Shown here: in pieces, positions 56,302-64,000 of the stretch
Layout of the letters: each line of letters opens with the position of its first letter
How positions within the stretch are numbered: position 1 is the stretch's first letter
Source: Amphiura filiformis
Taxonomy: Eukaryota > Echinodermata > Ophiuroidea > Amphilepidida > Amphiuridae
Reading direction: 5' to 3'
Length of the DNA: 64,000 nucleotides
Assembly (NCBI RefSeq): GCF_039555335.1
Contig: NC_092646.1
Location: 29,751,780 to 29,815,779 of the forward strand
The notes under the pieces: model-generated
Databases searched by the model: none
Told to the model about the DNA's origin: nothing
What the model saw: only the letters and a program-made list of their open reading frames with translations
Program-made: the position numbers and the translations under genes

Positions 56302-57321
56302 TAAATGTTGGCTAAATTCGAGACCTCGCATCGTCACAGGAGAGTGGTTTTGAATAGTTACAAGGGCGTATGATCACGGCGTTTGGTAATCACAAGCTCT
56401 TTCTATTAGCTAAAATTTGAGTCCAGACTGTTTTGTTTATAATAGAGATATATTGCGATTTCCAAACGCAGTGATCGGACGCACGTCGATCTATTCAAAA
56501 CCACTCTCCTGTATCGAAGCAAGGTCACGTATTTAGCCAGTTTTGAAGATTTTGAACGTGCGAAATTAACGTAGATACATCGTTGAAAATGCACAGAATT
56601 TGTCCATTTTACAATATGTTAAAGACAGTCAAGGATAATGAACATACGAAGGAGAGTCTAATTATCATTATGATCCCTTTTGTTTGTAACAAATCATTAT
56701 AATAAAGGTACAGCGATGTGTTAAAAATGGACTGCATTTATACGCAATGTTCACACGCAGAGATTGTCCATTGAAATGTGTGTGATACTTTCCGCATAAA
56801 AATGGCATTGCGATTTCACATTGTGGACAGCAACGTCGTATAAAACGCACGTGTTACGTGAAAATATGCTGATTTTACGACATGTCGAAGTTCATGCAAC
56901 GTGCCTAATTTTCAGCACGAAAAATTCTCATTTTGAAAGTAAAGTCATGATATATGGATGTAGTGGTCCTTAATCTACCAAAATATATGTTTTTGGGCAA
57001 CTATAATATTTGGGAAGCACAAAAATACAATTCAGTTGAAGCAGCATACTAACCTTTGTTTTTAGTCTAAATCATTGTATTGAATTAGGCAGGGACTCGG
57101 TACCATTAAATTTTCAATCACATTGCCCTCTATCGACCAGATCAGATAAGGGATCAGATATTAGTCTTTGTTCCAGACGCCTTGTTCTCCTTCGTGACGA
57201 ATGAGCACAATCTAGTTTGGAACCAAGATTTTAGCAATATTTAACACCGTTTTCAACGTCGTATAAACGCACAGGCCAACGTACGTGCCACGCACCACGT
57301 ATGTAACATCGCAATCTCTCT
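55699..57321. mobile_element. 1.6 kb palindromic fold-back element in intron 2
   Basis: The outer ends are inverted copies of each other (AGAGAGATTGCGATGTTACA at 55699 and its complement ending at 57321). The two halves match along most of their length: 55700-55930 pairs with 56950-57321 and about 56020-56290 with 56590-56880. The centre is about 300 bp of weakly related sequence. It contains no coding frame. A truncated copy is at 1-551, so the element was there before the gene duplicated. Confidence 0.7.
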
Positions 57322-57539
57322 ATTGTGTGTGGAAGGAAACTTTGATTGGGGCACTATAATCTACCTAACACGTAAGATAGGCCAATGTGGACAAAACGTT
57401 CTTGACCTTTTTTTAAGAACGCTCTACTAACATTATATAATATTTTTATACTAATTTCATATCGAATATAGAATCTCATTCCAAACATTATTTGTATCTA
57501 ACATTTTGGTTGGTGTCATTTTTGGTCACATCATATTAT

Positions 57540-57575
57540 TATTATTATCATCATCATCATTATTAATATTATTAC
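57540..57575. repeat. (ATT)n/(CAT)n microsatellite next to the exon 3 acceptor
   Basis: ATTATTATTATC then ATCATCATC units end about 20 bases before the acceptor of exon 3. Confidence 0.8.
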
Positions 57576-57596
57576 ATGTATTGTAATTTTCTACAG

Positions 57597-57959
57597 TATT
57601 CTACACCAGGGATGGTAGTCTGGCAGATCAAGGACTAACTTTTGGAGACCCAGACCTTGTCGGCACCAATAAAGCAACCTCTGGTAAAGACTACGGACCA
57701 CTTGTGATAGAACACGATGGTCAGAGACTGCCTTCGGCTCTGCAGCAGGTAGAGCATTACGAAATTGATATTTTTCAAGATATTGATTCCTTCGGCCGTC
57801 AAGGCGATTTAGATTACATCCCGATCGAAACCGTTGATGACTGTGACGTGGAAGGTGACGAGGTCTTTTCCGTCTTATCAAGACCTCAAAATAACCGGGA
57901 TTATCTGGATACTTCAAACCCGCAAGACGGGTTTGAAGTTAAGATCGTGGATAATGATG
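57597..57959 (+). CDS. Exon 3, first Calx-beta module of the right gene
   Basis: The acceptor TTTTCTACAG ends at 57596 and the donor GTAAAT starts at 57960. The 363 nt exon is two bases, 120 codons and one base, so it is a symmetrical phase 1-1 module. It starts FYTRDGSLADQGLTFG and has ATSGKDY, the usual A-x-x-G-x-DY Calx-beta landmark. It ends with an acidic stretch (DDCDVEGDEVFSVL) followed by VKIVDND, the family's terminal calcium-binding strand. Calx-beta modules occur in Na/Ca exchangers, integrin beta4, ADGRV1 and FRAS1/FREM matrix proteins. The signal peptide and tandem modules point to an extracellular protein, FRAS/FREM-like or lineage-specific. Calcium binding is inferred. Confidence 0.8.
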
Positions 57960-58214
57960 GTAAATTAAACACTTAAAAAAATCAACCAATTATAGCGTTT
58001 TTAAATGCATAAAAGTAAAAAAAGATAAATACTGAAAACTCAGTTGTATTTTAGTAGTATGTTACGAAGTCGCATAAATCGAATTGTGGAACAACATAAT
58101 GGAGTGTGACTCTTACGAAATTTATGCCAAATTTTTTATTGCACATATGTAAATTACACGTGTAATGTATGTTTGCAAAAATGTTTAGCTTCAACATGTT
58201 CAATTTCCTTTCAG

Positions 58215-58325
58215 ATGAATTTTGCTTTATATCTGAACACATTGACGTCGTAGAGGGCGCTGACGGCGACATAAGTCTGCCATTGACTGTGAAACGAACC
58301 GGTGTTCTTGCAGCTAAAACCATAC
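58215..58325 (+). CDS. Exon 4, first half of second Calx-beta module
   Basis: The acceptor TTCCTTTCAG ends at 58214 and the donor GTAAGA starts at 58326. The exon is 111 nt: two bases, 36 codons, one base. It starts EFCFISEHIDVVEGADGD and contains LPLTVKRTGVLAAKTI. The pattern of a strand, VxEG, then a V-x-R-x-G strand followed by a hydrophobic strand is typical of the N-terminal half of a Calx-beta domain. The split codon with exon 3 reads GAT, so the previous module's VDND runs straight into D-EFCFI, the usual spacing between tandem modules. Exon 5 supplies the rest. Confidence 0.8.
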
Positions 58326-59090
58326 GTAAGACAAAAATGGCAAATTCAATATATTAAAAACATATATCGTGTTTTTTGTATTGATAAAAGTACTGTCAGT
58401 TTCTGATTTGTTGTTATAATTTGTTTGTTTGTTTATTCAAGGTATTATATTGTATCATTTATTGACCTTTGGTGTGTTTTGTGTCCTCGTCCGTGCACCA
58501 TACCCACCTTTTCATGAAAACTGCTTTTTAAATATTTTCCATGAAAAAACACCAACAACATTTCAGAAATGTTGTCCAAATGTTATTGTAAAATATTATT
58601 CGGCAAACATTTTTGTCAAATAAATATAATAGTCAACACGTAACTTTCAAAACAATTTTTTAATGATATTAAAACATCTTATACCATTTATATTACCTGA
58701 CATTTAAACGTTTTCAGTTAAACGTTTTATGTTTGCTTGGCCTCTGCTGTGTGAGGGGAGAAAGGGCTGAGGTGTGAAATCAATTCAGGTTTGTTCGGTT
58801 ATATTTTTAGAAGCAATTTTTTGCCCGCCCCCACTCTGATTTGTATATGCAACCAGTGGCGTAGCAAGGGGAATGGGGGATTTCCCCTCACAGAAATTTT
58901 TAGGGATAAAAGGGAGACGGCGAATTGACAAATGGGGACGAAAATTTGGCTTTGCCCCCTCAGACTAAAAGGCTGCCCCTATGCAACCGATTTTAAAAAC
59001 AAAAACAATACGTATTATATAGTTGCGATGCCTAAACAGGTTTGCGAGTTTCTTGAAAATATAGAAGCCGTATAGAGTTTTGGAGTAAAT
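58326..59090. other. Intron 4, first part: decayed MITE
   Basis: 58540-58740 has AACATTT/AAACGTTTT words of the CCCAGCAAACAC family. 58855-58990 starts AGTGGCGTAGCAAGG, a common repeat start. Confidence 0.5.
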
Positions 59091-59362
59091 CTAATACTGG
59101 AACTTACTTTTTGCAACTATTGCGACGTTGCGCCTGGAACCACCAGACTTCATCAGGCAACTGACCCGGTGGGCTGGACACGTGATAGACGGCTAGGTAT
59201 CGTCCCGATGGCCCGGTCCCATGCATGAGATAAGTTAAAGCAGCCCCCCTTTCTTGTTCAGTGATGGTTGCTCAATGCGTTCGCAAATGGCGTCTTTTAT
59301 GCCTCTCCTATGCCATTGTTCCTCCTTATCAAGAATAACGACTTCCTCGTCACTGCTCGTTC
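59091..59362 (-). pseudogene. Penelope-like endonuclease C-terminus and terminal repeat
   Basis: Minus strand: SSDEEVVILDKEEQWHRRGI and KDAICERIEQPSLNKKGG, then non-coding end with CACGTG and the hammerhead-like motif. It continues the fragment at 61345-62000; the DNA between them is inserted. Confidence 0.75.
59122..59161 (-). ncRNA. Hammerhead-like motif, minus-strand copy
   Basis: As the others but with CCAGGC in stem II (one G-U pair), still GCAAC in the core. Confidence 0.4.
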
Positions 59363-59366
59363 TTAA

Positions 59367-60252
59367 AGGGCAGGTCTATTGCAAAAACAACATCATATCA
59401 CTGGCAAGCTAATATAATGAGGACAATGAAAATGACACCTTTATTAAGAAAATAAGACGTTTAAAATTGATATTCCGCAAAAACCAACTTAAACGGTGAG
59501 TTCCATCGAACGAGACAGATTTAGCCTAGAAAAACGGTGACGTCATGAAATGAGATGTGCCCGCTTTGAGGAAAGGGACTATAAACGCTCTCAATGGACA
59601 GAACGTATACTTTTGTTGTTCACAGAAAAAAATCCAAATGAAGTATTACAAATTTAATGGTTTTTAAACATATGGATAAAATCAGCCGCTTCTTTTTTTA
59701 TATATTAGACAATTGTGATATTACAATTCATATGTATATCAATATCATTAGAAATATTATGCCTAAAAAATAAATACATAATTTGAGCTTAGAATTTCAT
59801 CTGAGACTAGCATATAAACCGTGTTAAGTCCACAAACTCATGTATCTGATTTCCCTGTATATTGCAATGCTATAGTTTCAGTTGGATGAAATATTACAAT
59901 ACTGTGTGGGCTTTGTTCCCGAAATGAGAACAATAGTGTGCATATTGTTATGCAGCATTGTTATGGTAAGTGATAGTACAACGCATTGTTGCTAATGTCA
60001 CTGGTCAAAGTGATTGTATGATGAGAGCATGGTATAGTGCCCGCTTCATTTACCTACGTCATCAGCCAAACGGGGGGGAGAACACGTACGCTTCAAACGG
60101 GGGAAGAACACGTACGAGGCTGAACTTTACCCACACAATTTCTCCTTTTTCAGGAGAAATACGCACAAAAAATTGCAACAAGTGTCAACTTGTAATGTAA
60201 TAATTATTCTCTTCGAATAGAGATAAACCTGTTTTTGCAATAGACCTGCCCT
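59367..60252. mobile_element. Element W, 886 bp, TTAA-flanked transposon
   Basis: AGGGCAGGTCTATTGCAAAA at the left and its complement at the right end directly next to TTAA (59363-59366, 60253-60256). TTAA with AGGG/CCCT ends suggests a piggyBac or Kolobok-type element. No transposase frame. It sits within the Penelope relic. Confidence 0.8.
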
Positions 60253-60546
60253 TTAATTGAGTGTCCTTTAAATGGAGGTAAACAGCGGAGTTTTGCGCTT
60301 CGTCATTAATAATATTAAATATGAAATAGGTCCTGGACAGTACCTGCCTCCAATCGGAAATTGTCATAGGCGATGATAGTTAAAATTAAAAATCAAATAA
60401 AATAAAACTATGGGATATTTTAATATATTAATTATATAAATATAATTTCCAACTTGGAAATTCCTTGGTAATTACTAACTTGTAATACCTTATTTTATTA
60501 CAAGTATAACTTGTATACTAATTGACATGTCAATCAATAACCTGTC

Positions 60547-60656
60547 AATCATCCTTTGTGCTTTGATCTAATTGACGGTACCCGCGGAGCCGTGGATTAT
60601 ATTGATTGATCAACTATGAAAAGATTGTCGGTTCATGTCATGTTGGCTTTTAATAT
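60547..60656. repeat. 110-bp direct repeat, copy 1
   Basis: Identical over 110 bases to 61201-61310 (begins AATCATCCTTTGTGCTTTGA, contains GGTACCCGCGGAGCCGTGGA). LTR-like in position. Confidence 0.9.
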
Positions 60657-60788
60657 GTAATTGCATTTTTAATTAACGTGGCGAAATATCATGACTTTCT
60701 AGGCTGTATCTGAATTCTCTAACTTATATGCTATGCTGATATAATAGATTAAACTAAACTTCTGAGAAAATGTGTAACTAAATTCCAA

Positions 60789-61061
60789 ACTCTAATGCAA
60801 TTTCTTGCCTGCAGAGTCCGATTAAAATTACAAATAAAATGAACTAGAAAACTCTAATGCAATTTCTTGCCTTAAGAGTCAAATATAAAAGATTAAATTA
60901 ATTAGCTGAAAATCTCCAATGCAATTTCTTGCCGAAGGAGTCATTTCAACATGTTTAACTAGTATAAAACTCTAATGCAATTTCTTGCCTAAAGAGTCTG
61001 AAAATTTCATTGAATAAATTTAAGGTAAAAGAACTCTGGTGCAATTTCTTGCCTTTAGAGT
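60789..61061. repeat. Array of five 29-nt repeats with unique spacers
   Basis: Units at 60789-60817, 60851-60879, 60913-60941, 60969-60997 and 61033-61061. Each reads ACTCT, a conserved AATGCAATTTCTTGCC core, two variable bases and AGAGT, so the ends can pair. The third unit has CTCC at the left and GGAG at the right, a compensating change. Spacers are 33, 33, 27 and 35 bases and unrelated. A sixth unit lies inverted at 61323-61344, outside the 110-bp repeats. Confidence 0.85.
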
Positions 61062-61200
61062 AATGAAATTCGAAAGATATACACACGGTTATTTTATTAT
61101 ATTAAATAAATGAAAGCGACACAGGACACATGGGAACAAAGTCATTTCTCTTATTGGAAGGTAGGGTGGCCCTGAAAAGGGCCTTTGGGTTTATTAAACA

Positions 61201-61310
61201 AATCATCCTTTGTGCTTTGATCTAATTGACGGTACCCGCGGAGCCGTGGATTATATTGATTGATCAACTATGAAAAGATTGTCGGTTCATGTCATGTTGG
61301 CTTTTAATAT
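61201..61310. repeat. 110-bp direct repeat, copy 2
   Basis: Exact copy of 60547-60656; the interior between them is 544 bp. Confidence 0.9.
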
Positions 61311-61344
61311 TTTTAAATATGCAGGCAAGAAATTGCATTAGAGT

Positions 61345-62007
61345 TTGGCGCCTGTTTGGTTTCTCCAACATAAGCCGTTGAGCAATCAGTGTCACCGCAC
61401 ACAACCATGACAACCCCGTACACTAAGTTTGAGCGTTTGTCCTTCTACTGTTTGTGCTTTACATTCACAAGTGTCCCGCAAAGCGTGTTAACTGGTTTGA
61501 AGGATGTTGAAATTCCGAAGGATTTGAAGTGGTTATTCACGCGTTCCAAGATTCCCGAAATATATGGTGTAGTAATGCGGGCTCTGTTGGTTTGACCACT
61601 CGCGCCTCCGGTCTTTGGCTCCTTACTCTTGGTGTCTTTGAGAAAGGCCCAGTCCGGATAACCACAGTTATTAAGGGCTGTCTTAATGTGGTCCTTTTCT
61701 TCGGGAACTTATTCAGAGTCACTTCAGCTCTATATTGGAGAGTTCGAATTACTCCTAACTTGTGTACGAATGGATGGTGGGAACCAAACTGATAATGGTC
61801 AGTATGTGTGGGTTTCCTATACACCTTAGATGTCAGGGTACCATGTTGACCTAGTCGTCTATCACGTGACCAGCCCAGCGGGTCAGTTGCCTGATGAAGT
61901 CTGGTGGTTCCAGACGCAACGTCACAATAGCTGCAAAAGGTAAGTTCCAGTATTAGATTTAATTCCAAAACTCTGTTTGAAACTACTGGATGACTAAGAA
62001 CATTCAC
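61345..62007 (-). pseudogene. Penelope-like RT tail and endonuclease start
   Basis: Minus strand: TSKVYRKPTHTDHYQFGSHH and KLGVIRTLQYRAEV (RT tail), then in other frames NNCGYPDWAF-like linker and AYVGETKQA (GIY-YIG core). The right end (61860-62000) is an inverted copy of the element's terminal repeat. Confidence 0.8.
61885..61925 (+). ncRNA. Hammerhead-like motif, second plus-strand copy
   Basis: Same layout as 53443-53482, with GTCACAAT after the core. Confidence 0.4.
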
Positions 62008-62322
62008 TCATAGAAGCTAAGTGGAGTTAAGGTTATTAACCCGGTAGCTTATCCAGTAGATTAGGACAATCGTTAGTCAGTACGGGCTCCGTGAAGCATT
62101 AGTCTCTCTATACGTCCTGAAAAGTGATTCATCCGATGACAGTTTCATTCACCTTCACTTTTCATTGGGTTCAATTATGTTGGGTCCTATTCTGAAATTA
62201 ATTATAATTTGTCGACTCTGTCACCTTAATTTACTCTCCACAATGTTAAGATGAATTTGATTTATGTATTTCTAGAATTTGATAAATTTGTATATTTTTC
62301 ACAACATCATGTTACCTTTCAG

Positions 62323-62571
62323 AATATTCAACAATCCCGTTAACCACGAATTTAGATGATTTTGATTCCATAACTCTCGGTAACATCGTCTTCGGTATGG
62401 GGTCCGAAGAGGAAACTGTGGACATTACCATCAAGTGTGACGGTGAAGTAGAAGGACCGGAGATATTTGCTGTCGAGCTCTACCATCCTACTGATCCCGA
62501 CCCATCTGTATGCACTGGAAAAATTGGTCGTCCTGGTAGAGCCTTTGTAACAATACACGATCATCAAAAGT
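62323..62571 (+). CDS. Exon 5, second half of second Calx-beta module
   Basis: The acceptor CTTTCAG ends at 62322 and the donor GTGAGT starts at 62572. The 249 nt exon is two bases, 82 codons and one base. The codon split with exon 4 gives Gln, so the junction reads TI-QYSTIP. It contains DDFDSITLGNIVFGMGSEEE, a strand VDITIKC, the acidic EVEGPEIFAVEL landmark and a closing FVTIHDH strand, completing the domain begun in exon 4. The phase-1 end implies further exons beyond the window; I see none before 64000. Intron 4 (58326-62322) is about 4 kb and full of mobile DNA. Confidence 0.8.
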
Positions 62572-64000
62572 GTGAGTTGTTTATTTACTATGACTAGCAG
62601 TCACCATCGTTCGCGGTCACTATCTTAGAAAATAAGTTTTAATAGCAATGTTTTAATTAACAGTGCCTCATTTCAAATATATAGTTTTAGTTTTGGTTTT
62701 GGTTTTGGTCACGTGGTTTCCTATTGTCCTGCCTAACCACTTGAATCACAAGATATCGAACTCTTTGTTTCTACCTTTTGTTTAAAACTAAACATTTGTG
62801 ACAGGTAGTTTCGGTTTTGGTTTCAGTTTCTTATAAGTGGTGTGACGAATAAAATTACAGGATTTTCGAGTTACCTGATCTAAGTATACAAAAGAAATGT
62901 TTAAATTTCGCAGTGCAATATTCACGAGCAGAGAAGTCGAACAAAACAGTCTACATTTGAAAGCATTGATTTAGTTTGAAAGCATTGGCTTGAGACTACG
63001 AAATAGCCTAAGCTGATTTCACTGTGAAAATATATAGACCATCGAAATATTTGCATTCGACATTACAAAGGGGCCACTACTGTAATTGTATAGGTGCTAT
63101 AAACAAAATCGATTCATGTCCTTAATCCCATGTACCAGAATCGATGGAAGGCCATTATATGACCTCTAATAACCTAATGACTTTTACTGAAGCAATTTTA
63201 CTGCAAAAGTAGAAGATAGAGGGAGAAGATTGGGGTGTGTGTGTGTGGGGGGGGTTGGAGGGCAAGGGGATATGGGCCGGGAGAGAGAGAAACATATGAG
63301 AGAGAGCATTGGAAGTGAAAGAGAAGGGGAGGAGAGCTCGAGATGAAGATATCGAATGTAGGGGAGGAGGAGGGGAAAGGGGTAATTTAGGAAAGAGGTG
63401 GTTATATAGGAGGGAGCCCCCTCTTAACGAGGTATGGGTTGTGCTTCCGGGGATAATAAACTAATTCATAATCAAATCATCTCCATGCATCGTTTATGTT
63501 TCATACAAACAAACAAATTCCCCACCCCACCCCATCCTTCAGTATACGCGCATGTATATGATTTCTAGGCCTAGAACTCGTGAGTGTAATATGCCACCTA
63601 CCTTCGACAGAGAGCATCAACTGTCGCCGCGGGATAGACTTCCGATATCAATCATGATAATAATTATGCTAGCACAATAGGCTATTGTATACTTCTGGTT
63701 ATATACCCTATACTGTGTCCTCCCAGCATAATAGTGTTATGATTGCAGATCAGATCAGCTCTACTTTTTAATCCCTTGATTTTTGGTTTCTGAACAATAG
63801 GGAAACCAAAACTATATATTTGAAATGAGGGAGTGGCCTGCAGTGGCGTAGTAGGAGGGAATGAACCCTCTGTCAACTATTAATTGCGACTCGTCGATTC
63901 CTGATGCAAAATTAATTTCCAGTGCAGTAAAAAGAGAACAAAGATGGCAAAATGGTCTTATTGTGTTTATTATAGAATGATGCTATGCATTGAGATGATA
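62572..64000. other. Intron 5 of the right gene; no further exon seen
   Basis: 62650-62800 is a repeat shared with 39545-39670. 63220-63420 is purine-rich (GAGAGA, GGGG). GTGGCGTAG near 63842 marks another repeat start. I see no acceptor-bounded Calx-beta exon. Confidence 0.5.

Noticed and set aside
60789-61061. CRISPR array
   Set aside because: Spacing and hairpin ends look similar, but the context is a spliced animal genome, there are no cas genes, the units vary, and the array sits between direct repeats of a mobile element.

Overview
This looks like AT-rich animal nuclear DNA, probably from a marine invertebrate deuterostome such as a hemichordate, echinoderm or lancelet; that placement is inference and weak. 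The support is spliced exons with consensus GT/AG ends, Calx-beta extracellular modules, tRNA-derived SINEs, non-LTR and Penelope-like retroelements, many fold-back DNA elements, and TTAGGG-type repeats inside mobile elements. There are no operons and no prokaryotic gene density. Nearly all long open frames outside the exons listed are transposon relics or simple-sequence artefacts.

Cellular genes. One gene family is present twice, head to head. The plus-strand copy has a signal-peptide exon (best at 32642-32720), then exons at 55314-55523, 57597-57959, 58215-58325 and 62323-62571, and runs off the right edge. All four of its introns are phase 1, and together the exons give about 337 residues of a secreted or membrane-anchored protein with two Calx-beta modules. 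The minus-strand copy shows exon 1 (8077-7999) and exon 2 (933-724) and runs off the left edge. The exon-1 region exists three times (8.0, 32.6 and 42.6 kb); the 42.6 kb copy has lost 19 nt and is out of phase.

Layout. 0-8.4 kb: left gene copy, with fold-back elements between its exons. 8.4-22 kb: a 4.5 kb Penelope-like insertion (10313-14838, 13-bp target duplication) inside a repeat called R1 here, then MITEs, tandem duplications and trinucleotide microsatellites. 20-30 kb: the middle of a nested inverted duplication, in which R1, S, T and V blocks recur in opposite orientation. 28.8-43.6 kb: a unit of about 7 kb (R1, X, exon-1 block) present twice in direct orientation; the first copy is split by a 2.3 kb element with ends starting CACAGTG and a CGACG target duplication, i.e. 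a Transib/RAG-superfamily-like non-autonomous transposon. 43.6-53.5 kb: fold-back elements, a SINE head, a minisatellite, one LINE inserted in another, and Penelope fragments. 53.5-64 kb: exons 2-5 of the right gene, a 1.6 kb palindromic element in intron 2, and in intron 4 a Penelope relic holding a TTAA-flanked transposon and an array of 29-nt hairpin-ended repeats between two identical 110-bp direct repeats.

The main points are the RSS-like element with its paralogous empty site, the head-to-head duplication of a Calx-beta gene, the regularly spaced 29-nt array, and several unrelated fold-back elements carrying TTAGGG arrays. Coordinates of duplicated blocks were aligned by eye, so block edges are approximate.
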